From contig JAISQG010000176.1 of the NCBI GenBank assembly GCA_031274335.1, forward strand, positions 1-9,208: a stretch of DNA of 9,208 nt. Direction: 5' to 3'. The notes beneath the pieces were generated by a model. It was not told the DNA's origin and made no database searches. It saw only the letters and a program-made list of their open reading frames with translations. The position numbers were made by a program, and so were the translations under genes. Within the stretch, counting starts at the first letter, position 1. Every line of letters starts with the position of its first letter. Below are positions 1 to 7,860 of this stretch, in pieces. Source of the stretch: Gracilibacteraceae bacterium. GTDB lineage: Bacteria; Bacillota; Desulfitobacteriia; Desulfitobacteriales; Syntrophobotulaceae.

Positions 1-32
1 CGCCATAAACTCAGTGTTTCCCGTAAAACCAT
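1..32 (-). CDS. possible start of a gene downstream of clpX, cut by the window edge
   Basis: An ATG at 32-30 opens a frame of ten codons (MVLRETLSLW) that stays open to the window edge. A modest purine-rich ribosome binding site, GGTGAG, lies 5 to 6 bases before the ATG, and the gap to the clpX stop is only 19 bp, which would suit a further member of the tig-clpX operon. In other Firmicutes lon-type protease genes or the GTPase gene ysxC often follow clpX, but these ten residues are too few to recognise anything. It may equally be a chance open frame. Confidence 0.3.
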   Translation of the reverse strand, partial: MVLRETLSLW

Positions 33-51
33 TTCACTCACCGCTATACAG

Positions 52-1311
52 TCAGGCCGGCACTCCTTTGCGCAGGGCGATTTCCGCTGTCAGCAGCTCA
101 GGCTCCAGCTTCTGCAGCACGGAATCTTTCGTGATAACGCATTTCGTCACGTCTTTGCGCTCCGGGATGTCGTACATGACGTTCAGCATGATGTCCTCCA
201 GGATGGAACGCAAGCCGCGCGCTCCCGTGTTGCGGCGAATCGCTTCTTTTGCCACCGCCCTGAGCGCGTCCTCCTTGAACTCCAGCGAAACCCCGTCGAT
301 TTCAAACAGCTTCTGGTATTGCTTGATCAAGGCGTTGCGCGGCTGGGTCAGGATTTCGATCAGGGAATCCTCATCCAGTTCTTCCAAGCTGACAATTATG
401 GGCAGACGGCCGACAAATTCAGGAATCAAGCCGAATTTGAGCAAATCCTCCGGCAGGGTCTGCCTCAGGAGTTCGCCTAGTTTCTGCTCCGAGCGACCTT
501 TGACCTCCGCACCGAAGCCGATAACCTTTTTGCCCGTCCGGCTCTGAATGATTTTTTCAATGCCGCCGAACGAACCTCCGACGATGAAAAGCACATTTGT
601 CGTGTCAATCTGGAGGAATTCCTGGTGCGGATGCTTGCGCCCGCCCTGCGGCGGCACGCTGGCAACCGTGCCCTCAATGATTTTGAGCAGAGCCTGCTGC
701 ACGCCTTCGCCGGATACGTCCCGCGTAATGGAGGGATTTTCGGATTTGCGCGCTATTTTATCCACTTCGTCAATGTAAATAATCCCCCGCTCCGCCCGTT
801 CGATATCATAATCCGCCGCCTGGATGAGTTTGAGAAGGATGTTCTCCACGTCCTCCCCCACATATCCCGCCTCAGTGAGCGAGGTCGCGTCGGCAATGGC
901 AAAAGGCACATTGAGGATTTTGGCCAGCGTGGCCGCCAGCAGGGTTTTGCCGGAACCGGTCGGCCCCAGCATGACAATATTTGATTTTTGCAGCTCGACA
1001 TCATCTATTTTCGCGCCGGCGTTAACCCTTTTATAATGATTGTACACGGCTACAGACAATGATTTTTTCGCCAACTCCTGCCCGACGACGTATTGGTCAA
1101 GTATTTCCTTGATTTCGCGCGGTTTGGGCACATCGCGGAAATTAAACTCGATGTCATCATGCATTTCTTCATCAATGATTTCATTGCACAAGGCGATGCA
1201 TTCCTCGCAAATGTAAACACCCGGTCCCGCCACAAGCTTTTTGACCTGTTCCTGCGTCTTGCCGCAAAACGAGCATTTCAGCTGATTTTTGTCATCAATA
1301 AACTGAGCCAT
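52..1311 (-). CDS. clpX: ATP-dependent Clp protease ATP-binding subunit ClpX
   Basis: ClpX is a cytoplasmic hexameric AAA+ unfoldase that recognises tagged or misfolded proteins and threads them into the ClpP peptidase. The 419-residue length matches the family. Visible in order: an N-terminal C4 zinc-binding domain (C13, C16, C35, C38), Walker A GPTGSGKT (116-123), the substrate-gripping pore loop GYVG (149-152), Walker B ending IYIDE (178-182), the RKH loop (225-227), the IGF loop used to dock on ClpP (264-266), the arginine-finger box EFVGRLP (298-304) and sensor-2 GARGLR (363-368). All key residues are intact. The start at 1311 is chosen because the zinc domain begins there and GAGGGG sits 7 bases upstream; a longer frame to 1491 only overlaps tig. 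The gene follows the tig stop by 4 bp, so the two are almost certainly co-transcribed and translationally coupled. No clpP is adjacent. Confidence 0.97.
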   Translation of the reverse strand: MAQFIDDKNQLKCSFCGKTQEQVKKLVAGPGVYICEECIALCNEIIDEEMHDDIEFNFRDVPKPREIKEILDQYVVGQELAKKSLSVAVYNHYKRVNAGAKIDDVELQKSNIVMLGPTGSGKTLLAATLAKILNVPFAIADATSLTEAGYVGEDVENILLKLIQAADYDIERAERGIIYIDEVDKIARKSENPSITRDVSGEGVQQALLKIIEGTVASVPPQGGRKHPHQEFLQIDTTNVLFIVGGSFGGIEKIIQSRTGKKVIGFGAEVKGRSEQKLGELLRQTLPEDLLKFGLIPEFVGRLPIIVSLEELDEDSLIEILTQPRNALIKQYQKLFEIDGVSLEFKEDALRAVAKEAIRRNTGARGLRSILEDIMLNVMYDIPERKDVTKCVITKDSVLQKLEPELLTAEIALRKGVPA

Positions 1312-1315
1312 GTCT

Positions 1316-2755
1316 TCACCCCTCTTCCGTCGCGCCGGAGTCTTCGCCTTCAGAAGCCCCCGTTCCGGGTTCTTCCGGTGCCGCTCCCGTTTCATCCGCC
1401 GGTACCGCGCCCGTTTCATTCGCCTGCTCCCCGGCTTCTTCCTCATCGGGCAATTCTTCCGGCACCGGGAAATTGTTGGCCCTGAGAACAAATCTGATGG
1501 TTTTTTCGGCTAAAAGCCCGTTCAGATACCTCTCCAACTCTCCCTGCTGCAAAAGAGCATTTTGCACTTCTTCTGTCTCCAGGTTGTACCGCCTGGCCGT
1601 TTCCGCCAGGCTGGCGTCCAGATCCCTCTTACTCAGTTTGATTTCTTCGCGCGCGGCAACCGCCTCCAGAAACAAATCCATCTTAACGGTCCGGGCCGCC
1701 GGCTCTCTGTATTGCTCACGCAACGCTTCGTCGGTCGTCCCAGTGTGAGCACAATACTGTTCTAATGAAAAACCCTGCTCGCGCATCTTCGCCGCTAATT
1801 CACTGAGCATTTCGTCTATTTTGAATTCGATCATGCTTGGCGGAATGTCCGGCAGCGCCGCATTATCAAGGGCCTTTTGCAGAATCTGCCCCCGCCACGT
1901 TTGCAGACTGCCTTCTTCGGCGTTTTCCTGCAGCGTGCGGCGCAAATCCTCTTTATATTCTTCCAAAGTGTCAAACTCACTCACATCTTTGACAAACTCA
2001 TCGTCCAGCGGCAAAAGCTCTGTCCGCTTGATCCCGCGCACCTTGACGCGGAACACCGCTTCCTTGCCGGCCAGATGTTCGCTGTGGTATTTTTCGGGAA
2101 AGCTGACCGTTATGTCTTTTACCTCGCCGATAGCCATGCCCGTCACCTGTTCTTCAAAACCCGGGATAAAGGAACCCGATCCGATCTTCAGGTCACGGCC
2201 CTCGGCCGTGCCTCCTTCAAAAAGCTCCCCGTCAACGCTGCCGGAGTAATCAATCGTCGCGGCGTCTCCGTCCTCGACATTGCCCTGTTCGACATTGATC
2301 AGTTTGGAGTGCATGCGCTGACGCCGTTTCAGCTCTTCCTCCACCTGCTCGTCCGTGATCAGGGTTTCCGTTTTTTCCACGCCGAGGTCTTTGTATTCGC
2401 CCAGCTCTATTTCCGGCTTGACGAACACCTTCACCTTGTAAATGAATTCTTTGCCCGCTTCAAGCTGCACTATATCGGCCTCCGGCTGAGAAACGGGCAA
2501 AATCCCACTTTCGGCCACAGCGCTGGAGTATTCCGCCCCCATGATTTCATCCGCGGCTTCGCCCCACATATATTCCCGGCCCAAACGGGACTCCAGGACA
2601 TTAAGCGGCGCCTTCCCCTTGCGAAAACCCGGTATGCTGACCTTCCCGGCGACTTTCTTCGCTGTTTTTTTCAATTGGTTTCTGAAAATTTCCGCTGGAA
2701 CCGTGATTTCCATTTCCACCTGGTTAGCGCCAATTTTCTCAACTTTAACCGGCAT
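1316..2755 (-). CDS. tig: trigger factor (ribosome-associated chaperone and prolyl isomerase)
   Basis: Trigger factor binds near the ribosomal exit tunnel, shields nascent chains and isomerises peptidyl-prolyl bonds. The ribosome-binding signature GFRKGKAP is at residues 43-50. An FKBP-like PPIase domain spans about 162-244 ([14 protein letters not shown], then [14 protein letters not shown]). The helical chaperone arms follow, about 250-430. At 479 residues it is some 45-55 longer than well-studied homologues; the excess is an acidic, Ala/Gly/Pro-rich tail from about 433 containing two tandem copies of an ETGA(V/A)P motif. The start at 2755 is preferred over the in-frame ATG at 2767, because that upstream ATG merges with the GGAGGAG ribosome binding site serving 2755 and has no site of its own. 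The gene has a candidate promoter at 2820-2848 and is followed 4 bp later by clpX. Confidence 0.96.
   Translation of the reverse strand: MPVKVEKIGANQVEMEITVPAEIFRNQLKKTAKKVAGKVSIPGFRKGKAPLNVLESRLGREYMWGEAADEIMGAEYSSAVAESGILPVSQPEADIVQLEAGKEFIYKVKVFVKPEIELGEYKDLGVEKTETLITDEQVEEELKRRQRMHSKLINVEQGNVEDGDAATIDYSGSVDGELFEGGTAEGRDLKIGSGSFIPGFEEQVTGMAIGEVKDITVSFPEKYHSEHLAGKEAVFRVKVRGIKRTELLPLDDEFVKDVSEFDTLEEYKEDLRRTLQENAEEGSLQTWRGQILQKALDNAALPDIPPSMIEFKIDEMLSELAAKMREQGFSLEQYCAHTGTTDEALREQYREPAARTVKMDLFLEAVAAREEIKLSKRDLDASLAETARRYNLETEEVQNALLQQGELERYLNGLLAEKTIRFVLRANNFPVPEELPDEEEAGEQANETGAVPADETGAAPEEPGTGASEGEDSGATEEG
1376..1423 (-). repeat. 24-bp imperfect tandem repeat inside the trigger factor tail
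   Basis: Two adjacent 24-bp units, 1376-1399 and 1400-1423, match at 21 of 24 positions. Both are in frame and encode the 8-residue repeats A(N/D)ETGA(V/A)P in the acidic C-terminal extension of trigger factor. The unit is a multiple of three, so copy-number change would lengthen or shorten the tail without breaking the frame. Confidence 0.85.
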
Positions 2756-2758
2756 TTG

Positions 2759-2765
2759 CTCCTCC
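2759..2765 (-). promoter_or_regulatory. tig ribosome binding site that decides the start
   Basis: GGAGGAG on the minus strand ends 3 bases before the ATG at 2755, with the GGAGG core 5 bases away. It immediately follows the AT of an upstream in-frame ATG at 2767, which therefore lies within the ribosome-binding region and is unlikely to be used. Confidence 0.75.
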
Positions 2766-2819
2766 ATTAAAGCGGCGATATTTTACCCGCACCCCGCCTC
2801 AGAGACGGAATACTAGTGT

Positions 2820-2848
2820 ATACTAACAGAAAACCGCGCCGAGCGCAA
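2820..2848 (-). promoter_or_regulatory. candidate promoter for tig-clpX
   Basis: On the minus strand TTGCGC (2848-2843) is followed after 17 bases by TAGTAT (2825-2820), preceded by TGT, which gives an extended -10. The two hexamers match the vegetative consensus at 4 of 6 positions each and the spacing is ideal. Transcription would start near 2813, leaving a leader of about 58 bases before tig. A lone TAAAAT at 2785-2780 is a better -10 but has no -35 partner. Read-through from the cyclophilin gene is also possible, since I see no terminator between them. Confidence 0.5.
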
Positions 2849-2883
2849 GTCTTTCTGAGAGAAATTATTGGGAATTATTGGAT

Positions 2884-3381
2884 TCAAACGCTTTCCGCGC
2901 TCTGGACGGTGACTTTTTTTATTTTTTGCGGTTGCAGCGGCCTGTCGCTATAATCCCGCTCCGCCATCACAATCCGGTCAGCGACATCCTGCCCGGCCAC
3001 GAGCCGGCCAAACGCGGCATAAGCGCCGTCAAGATGAGGCGCGGAACTTACCATGATGAAAAATTGCGAGCCGGCGGAATCGGGATGGGCGCCGCGCGCC
3101 ATGGACAGTACGCCTTTCGCGTGCTGGATTTCGTTTGGCACGCCGTTTTGGGCAAACTCCCCCTTGATTTGGTAACCCGGCCCGCCGGTGCCCTGACCCT
3201 GCGGACAGCCGCCCTGAATCATGAAGCCGGGAATGACGCGATGAAAAATCAGGCCGTCATAAAAGCCTTTGCGCGCCAGGTCCATGAAGTTGCGCACGGT
3301 AACGGGAGCGACATCCGGAAAAAGCTCCGCTTTCATCACCTCGCCGTTCTCCATTTCAATCGTCACCGTTGGATTGTCCAT
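2884..3381 (-). CDS. cyclophilin-type peptidyl-prolyl cis-trans isomerase
   Basis: The product is a 165-residue single-domain cyclophilin that accelerates cis-trans isomerisation before proline. It has no signal peptide or membrane segment, so it should be cytoplasmic. The active-site stretch FHRVIPGFMIQGG (46-58) carries the catalytic arginine R48 with F53 and Q56; SAGSQFFI (102-109) and LDGAYAAFG (117-125) complete the core. The position of the cyclosporin-contacting tryptophan of human CypA is H116 here, common in bacterial members and usually linked to weak drug binding. The frame runs open to 3444, but the promoter lies at 3416-3444, so upstream ATGs fall in or before the -10 region. The ATG at 3381 has AGGAGG about 10 bases upstream and begins the conserved fold. 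The ATG at 3408, near the predicted transcript start, cannot be wholly excluded. It lies just upstream of tig. Confidence 0.93.
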   Translation of the reverse strand: MDNPTVTIEMENGEVMKAELFPDVAPVTVRNFMDLARKGFYDGLIFHRVIPGFMIQGGCPQGQGTGGPGYQIKGEFAQNGVPNEIQHAKGVLSMARGAHPDSAGSQFFIMVSSAPHLDGAYAAFGRLVAGQDVADRIVMAERDYSDRPLQPQKIKKVTVQSAESV

Positions 3382-3415
3382 GCTTTGTTTTCCTCCTGCC
3401 TCGCTCATTTTCTCC

Positions 3416-3444
3416 ATTATAGCACCTGGCCCGGAAAAATGCAA
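3416..3444 (-). promoter_or_regulatory. strong promoter for the cyclophilin gene
   Basis: TTGCAT (3444-3439), a 17-base spacer and a perfect TATAAT (3421-3416), preceded by TGC as an extended -10, form one of the best promoters in the window. The expected transcript start is near 3409, giving a leader of about 28 bases containing the AGGAGG site. It separates the folding cluster from the efflux operon upstream. Confidence 0.82.
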
Positions 3445-3468
3445 AGCCTCCGTCGCGAACAGTCTTTA

Positions 3469-4689
3469 TCAATTCTCGGCTTCAGCGGTTGTCTTGACAT
3501 TCGTGCCGTCAGCAAGGCTGGGATGCCAAGTAGCGATGATTTGATCCGACAAAGAGAGGCCGGAGATGATTTCCGCTGTCTTTTCGTTGAATACGCCCAC
3601 TTCCACTCCGGTCTTCAGTGCTTTTCCTTCTTTCAGCAGATAGACGCAGGGGACGCCATCCTCGTAGTAAAGACAGTCCAAAGGGATGAGCAGTGCGTTT
3701 TTCGCCTGCCGGGACGTTGCGCGAACCTTTACGCTCGAACCGGCGTAGAGACCGTCAGCCCCGGCAATGACGGCTTTTACATCGAATAGGCCGCCGGCCG
3801 GATCGATGGCCGCGGCAATCTCCACAATCCTGCCCACGCCGGCATTGCCGCTCCACAGCACCGTGACGGCGTCGCCCTCATGCAAGGCCTCCACACTGCG
3901 CGCCGGCACCTGAAAACTGACCCGCATACTCTCGTGGTTTGTTATCACATAAGCGCAGCTCTGCGGCGAGGCCATGTCATATACGCCGACCAGCTTGCGA
4001 TCCACGATCCCGTCCATCGGCGCAGTCACCTGCGCGTAGGCCAACTGCGTTTCCGCCGCATTCAAAGCCTCGCGGGCCATGGCCACCTGGGCGTTCGCCG
4101 CCGCCCCGTTTGTGCCGGCTCCTTGCCCCACTGTCAATTCATAACTCGCGCGGGCGGCCTCATATTGGAGGAGCGCGTTATCATACCCGGTTTGCATTTG
4201 CTCCAGCTCGCCGGCGGCCACAGCGCCTGCCTCATAGAGCTGCTGCATCCGAGCTAAATTGGTCTGGGTGTCGTTTTTCACCATCTCCGCCGCGGCCAGC
4301 GCCGTCTCGAGTTGGACGATCGCCTGCTCCGCGCCGTTGACGGCGGCCAGGTAAGCGGCCTGGGCCTGGGCGGCCTGCATCGCCAGCTCTTCCGCCTCAA
4401 TCGACAATAGCACGTCGCCCCGGCGCACCGTGTCACCCGGTTGGAAATAAGTGGCAGTTACCATCCCGCCTGTTTTCGGGTACACATAAACCGACTCGGC
4501 GTAAGCCAAGCTGCCGATGTATTCCCCGATGACGCTGATGTCGCCCCGGGTGGGGGCCGTGGTTTCCACGATTATTTCGCCATGGTCGACAGCCGGTTCC
4601 GACCCGGCGATTAAGCCCCTAAATACGGCGATGATGATGACGAGCACGGCGACAGCGGCCACGCCGATTATGATGTTTCGCTTTTTCAT
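3469..4689 (-). CDS. efflux RND transporter adaptor subunit (HlyD/MFP family)
   Basis: The 406-residue membrane fusion protein partners the RND permease encoded just upstream. An N-terminal hydrophobic segment (about 5-24, after MKKRN) should act as an uncleaved anchor; there is no lipobox cysteine. The first half of the barrel-sandwich lipoyl-like domain lies at about 65-100 (PKTGGMV, PGDTVRRGD). An Ala/Gln-rich helical hairpin predicted to be coiled coil spans 100-215, and the second lipoyl half is at 218-240 (VTAPMDGIVDR). Beta-barrel and membrane-proximal domains fill 250-400. The ATG overlaps the permease stop as ATGA, and AGGAAG sits 7 bases before it, so translation is coupled. In a single-membrane cell the adaptor would project outside the membrane without an outer-membrane channel. 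The exact substrate cannot be told. Confidence 0.93.
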   Translation of the reverse strand: MKKRNIIIGVAAVAVLVIIIAVFRGLIAGSEPAVDHGEIIVETTAPTRGDISVIGEYIGSLAYAESVYVYPKTGGMVTATYFQPGDTVRRGDVLLSIEAEELAMQAAQAQAAYLAAVNGAEQAIVQLETALAAAEMVKNDTQTNLARMQQLYEAGAVAAGELEQMQTGYDNALLQYEAARASYELTVGQGAGTNGAAANAQVAMAREALNAAETQLAYAQVTAPMDGIVDRKLVGVYDMASPQSCAYVITNHESMRVSFQVPARSVEALHEGDAVTVLWSGNAGVGRIVEIAAAIDPAGGLFDVKAVIAGADGLYAGSSVKVRATSRQAKNALLIPLDCLYYEDGVPCVYLLKEGKALKTGVEVGVFNEKTAEIISGLSLSDQIIATWHPSLADGTNVKTTAEAEN

Positions 4690-7600
4690 TCTTGCACTTC
4701 CTTTAATTTTTTCCAGGGTGCCCGCTCCAAAATCAAGTAATACGTCGGCAACAGGAGCAAACTGAGCAAGGTCGAGGCAAAGAGCCCGCCGATGACGACG
4801 ACCGCCAGCCCCTGCATCGTTTCCGTACCGCTGCCTATCCCCAACGCCATGGGCAGCATAGCCAGTCCTGTGGTCAACGTGGTCATGAGAATCGGGCGAA
4901 GCCGGGTCTGACCAGCCGCTACGAGTGCGTCGGCCACCTCCATGCCCTGCTCACGGCGATAGATGTCGGTGGTATTCACGAACAGAATCCCGCTGTTCAC
5001 CACTGTGCCGACGAGGATGAGAAAGCCCAGAATCGAAGCCATGCTGAGGGTGCTGCCTGTCAAAAACAGGAAAGAGAACGAACCGATCATGCTGAATGGG
5101 ATGCAGATCATGACCATCAGGGAAAAAGTGGGGGACTCAAACTGGATGGCCATGACCATGAAAACCAGCAGAACTGCCACAGCGATCGCCATGCCAAGGG
5201 ACGTGAATTCCTCAGCCATCATCTCATCCTGTGCCGCCGGCGCTATTTCGACACCCGCGGGCAGCGGCATGCCGGCCACGAGGCCGGCAATTTCGCCTGG
5301 GGCGGTGAACCGAGCGGCGTGGGCCGGCGTGCCTGAGATCGTCACATTGTACTGACTGTCGTCACGGGCGATGCTCATGGGACTGTCGGCAAAACGAAAA
5401 TCCGCCACTTCCGTCAGCGGCACTGCCACGCCTGATGGCGAGACGAGAAGCATATCGGCCAAATCGCTGACCGAATTGTATTTTTCCGCAGGGTATTCCA
5501 ACCAGACCGCGAACTTTTGCTCATCCTGCCGAATGGTGATCGACTCCTGGCCGCTGACGGCGGTATACGCTGTCGCCAGTATTTGCTGAGGGGTGAAGCC
5601 GTGTGCTGCGGCGCGCAGAGGATCCACGGCGATTTCCAGCTCGGGGGATCCGCCTTCTATATCGGAGTTGACTCGCGTCAGATCCGGGCGCCCCTCCATC
5701 ATCGCCAGAATGGGCATCGCGGCTTCATGCAACCGGGCCAGATCGCCGCCACGGAGGTTTATTTCCGCAACCGCGGCCCCCATGACGTTCTGTGAACTCA
5801 CGGAGGAAATATTGATCTCGCAGTCAGGCAGCCCCCGCACCTCTTGGCGCAAAAAATCGACCATCTCGGCTGTACTCATCTCCCGGTCTTCGGCCAGATA
5901 TAGATACAAAGAGCCGCTGCCGCCACCGCCGGCAATCGCCATTAGATCGGTCGCGCTGCCGCCGCCGGTCAGGGAGTAGCTTTCCACATCGGGATGGTGA
6001 GCGGCAAGATTTTCGAGAACCGCCATGACGGCGTCAATTTTCTCCAGTTTGCTGCCCGGGCGCATATCCACCTCCAAGAGAACAGTGCCCTCATCAATGG
6101 CCGGCATCAGTTCTACTTCAATCTGGGTAGCCAGCGCCAAGGAAAAAGCGACAACCCCGACCGAGACCAGGAGGACGGTTTTTTTGCGTCGGAGCAAAAC
6201 GCGCAGCAAACGGCCGTAAGCCTGTTCCACGCGCGCCAGCAGGCGGGACAGCCGAGCTTCCTTGTTTTCGGCCGGCCGATAGCGAGTGAAAAAGAGCGGA
6301 ACCAGAGTGATGGCTGAGATGAAGGACGCGGTCATGGCGAAAATGATCGTGAACCCGAGCGGTTTGAACATCTGGCCGCTCATACCCTGGATCACCGCCA
6401 GGGGCAGGAATACTACCACGGTGGTCAGTGTGGAGCCGAGGATGGACATGAGGACGAATTTCGTGCCGTCCACGGCCGCCGTGCGGAAGTCGCCGCCCTC
6501 GCGCTTCGATTTGAAACAGCTGTCCAGCACGACGATGGAGTTATCGACCATCATGCCGACCCCCATGATCATCGCGCTCATCGTGACCACGTTTAAGGAA
6601 AAGCCCATGAGATTCAAGAGTATAAAGGTAACCAGCAGGGATATGGGCATGGAACAGCCGACGATGAGGGAGGCGCGGATGTCGCCAAAGAACAGATAAA
6701 GGATCAGCATGGCTATCAGAACGCCGAGAACGAGGGCGATAGCGACTGAGCGCAGGGAATCCGTAACAATCTCACTCGTGTCTTGGGCAATGTTGATTTG
6801 AATGGCCGGGTCCTGCTCGGCCAACCGAGCGACGGCGGCGCGCACTTCTTGGGAGACGGATGTCACAGTGGCGCTCTGGCGTTTTTGTATGCTGAGAGTG
6901 ATGTTGTCCAAACCGTTGTAACGGCTGATGCTGTCTGCGTTTTTTAGGGCTTCATGGATGTTCGCCACATCAGCCAGGCGGATCACGCCGCCTGCTCCGG
7001 CGAGCGGGATATTCTGCAATGCCAGGACGGAGGCGGCCTCCACCTGACCGCGCACAGAGAGAGACATATCGCCATGGTCCGCAGCGCCGATCGGCAAAGA
7101 AAAATCAGCGCCGGCCAAAGCGGCGGCTATATCGCTTGTCCCAATGCCGTACTGCTGCATCCGCTCCTCAAGCAGCTCCACGCGGATGTACTCCTCCCGC
7201 CCGCCCGAAATGCTGACATCGGCCACCGACGACAGTTTGAGGAAGGCCGGGACTATTTCCTCCTCGACATAGTAACGCATATTCTCCCGGTTGTCGGAGG
7301 TGACGGACAGGGTCAGCGCCCCCATCATCGCGTTCATGTCGATCTCCATCACCACCGGGGTCATCGCCGCAGCCGGCAGGTCGTTCACGATTCCGTCCAG
7401 CCGCTCCTTCAGATCCGGATAGGCGATGTCCATATTCGTGCCGTATTCATACTCCAGCATAATGAGGGAAAAGTTTTCGCTGGACATGGAGGAAATCCCC
7501 TTGACGCCGCTCAGGGAGGCGGCGGCGCCCTCAATCTCGCGGGTGACCAGTTTTTCCACATCCTGCGGCGCGGCGTTCGGATAGACGGTGCTGACGACCA

Positions 7601-7733
7601 GCATGGGCATTTCTATGGCGGGAGTCAGTTCCATCGGCAAAGAGAAAATGGACATCAGCCCAAATACGGCGAGTCCCAATATAACGATAACGGCGGATAC
7701 AGGCCGCCTGAGGATTAGTTTGGTTAACCCCAT
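4686..7733 (-). CDS. RND-family multidrug efflux permease (AcrB/HAE1-like)
   Basis: This 1015-residue inner-membrane pump should export hydrophobic or amphipathic compounds using the proton gradient. It shows the duplicated RND layout: TM1 (about 12-31), a large extracytoplasmic loop (about 32-328), a TM2-TM6 bundle (about 329-482), TM7 (about 517-536), a second large loop (about 538-842) and a second bundle (about 845-1000). In TM4, GVGMMVDNSIVVLD keeps one of the two acidic residues of AcrB (D397 for D407) but has N398 for D408. In TM10, VVNSGILFVN puts N913 where AcrB has its essential K940. The start at 7733 is preferred over 7754 because TGAGGT lies 7 bases upstream and conserved sequence begins there. 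The gene precedes its adaptor, with a 4-base stop/start overlap, and follows tetR. An operator-like palindrome lies 63 bp upstream. The function is certain at family level only. Confidence 0.95.
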   Translation of the reverse strand: MGLTKLILRRPVSAVIVILGLAVFGLMSIFSLPMELTPAIEMPMLVVSTVYPNAAPQDVEKLVTREIEGAAASLSGVKGISSMSSENFSLIMLEYEYGTNMDIAYPDLKERLDGIVNDLPAAAMTPVVMEIDMNAMMGALTLSVTSDNRENMRYYVEEEIVPAFLKLSSVADVSISGGREEYIRVELLEERMQQYGIGTSDIAAALAGADFSLPIGAADHGDMSLSVRGQVEAASVLALQNIPLAGAGGVIRLADVANIHEALKNADSISRYNGLDNITLSIQKRQSATVTSVSQEVRAAVARLAEQDPAIQINIAQDTSEIVTDSLRSVAIALVLGVLIAMLILYLFFGDIRASLIVGCSMPISLLVTFILLNLMGFSLNVVTMSAMIMGVGMMVDNSIVVLDSCFKSKREGGDFRTAAVDGTKFVLMSILGSTLTTVVVFLPLAVIQGMSGQMFKPLGFTIIFAMTASFISAITLVPLFFTRYRPAENKEARLSRLLARVEQAYGRLLRVLLRRKKTVLLVSVGVVAFSLALATQIEVELMPAIDEGTVLLEVDMRPGSKLEKIDAVMAVLENLAAHHPDVESYSLTGGGSATDLMAIAGGGGSGSLYLYLAEDREMSTAEMVDFLRQEVRGLPDCEINISSVSSQNVMGAAVAEINLRGGDLARLHEAAMPILAMMEGRPDLTRVNSDIEGGSPELEIAVDPLRAAAHGFTPQQILATAYTAVSGQESITIRQDEQKFAVWLEYPAEKYNSVSDLADMLLVSPSGVAVPLTEVADFRFADSPMSIARDDSQYNVTISGTPAHAARFTAPGEIAGLVAGMPLPAGVEIAPAAQDEMMAEEFTSLGMAIAVAVLLVFMVMAIQFESPTFSLMVMICIPFSMIGSFSFLFLTGSTLSMASILGFLILVGTVVNSGILFVNTTDIYRREQGMEVADALVAAGQTRLRPILMTTLTTGLAMLPMALGIGSGTETMQGLAVVVIGGLFASTLLSLLLLPTYYLILERAPWKKLKEVQE

Positions 7734-7740
7734 TTTTCTG

Positions 7741-7746
7741 ACCTCA
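7741..7746 (-). promoter_or_regulatory. ribosome binding site of the RND permease
   Basis: TGAGGT on the minus strand lies 7 bases before the ATG at 7733. The alternative ATG at 7754 has no comparable site, so this fixes the shorter start. Confidence 0.65.
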
Positions 7747-7795
7747 CAATTCATGCGGAATGTCTCTGGTTATGAGCCCTGATTCATGAACGAAA

Positions 7796-7821
7796 AATTG
7801 ATTGATTTCAGTCAATCAATT
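7796..7821 (-). promoter_or_regulatory. probable TetR operator upstream of the RND operon
   Basis: A perfect inverted repeat with 10-bp arms (AATTGATTGA and its complement) flanks the 6-base centre CTGAAA. The inner 16 bases match the site over the tetR promoter at 15 of 16 positions, in the same orientation, which is the main reason to call it an operator of the same repressor. On the minus strand the right arm runs into a short T tract (five T's in total), so the RNA could also fold as an AT-rich hairpin and act as a weak terminator or attenuator between tetR and the pump. I see no convincing -35/-10 pair near it. Confidence 0.7.
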
Positions 7822-7860
7822 GGCGCAAATCCCCCTGCTTCAGTGTTTCTTAGCTTGGTT

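Noticed and set aside
1..51. A terminator after clpX
   Set aside because: No stem with a following T-run is visible; the region instead offers a possible next start codon.
1312..1491. A 60-codon N-terminal extension of ClpX
   Set aside because: It is Arg/Lys/Pro-rich, overlaps the tig tail in another frame, and has no ribosome binding site, while the zinc domain starts properly at 1311 with a good site.
1877..2770. Plus-strand open frame of 297 codons opposite tig
   Set aside because: It mirrors the complete, well-conserved trigger factor gene; its His/Phe/Arg-rich product has no recognisable domain.
3382..3444. Longer cyclophilin start at 3444
   Set aside because: The added codons overlap the TTGCAT/TATAAT promoter, so they would not be transcribed from it.
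3382..3468. A rho-independent terminator after the adaptor gene
   Set aside because: There is a T-run in this gap, but it belongs to the promoter -35/spacer region and is not preceded by a convincing stem; only a short TCGCGA palindrome is present.
2878..3789. Plus-strand open frame of 303 codons opposite the cyclophilin and adaptor genes
   Set aside because: It spans two real minus-strand genes and the strong promoter between them; this is a composition shadow.
6954..7718. Plus-strand open frame of 254 codons opposite the RND permease
   Set aside because: It is rich in His, Arg and Gly, with no domain, and lies wholly antisense to conserved permease sequence.
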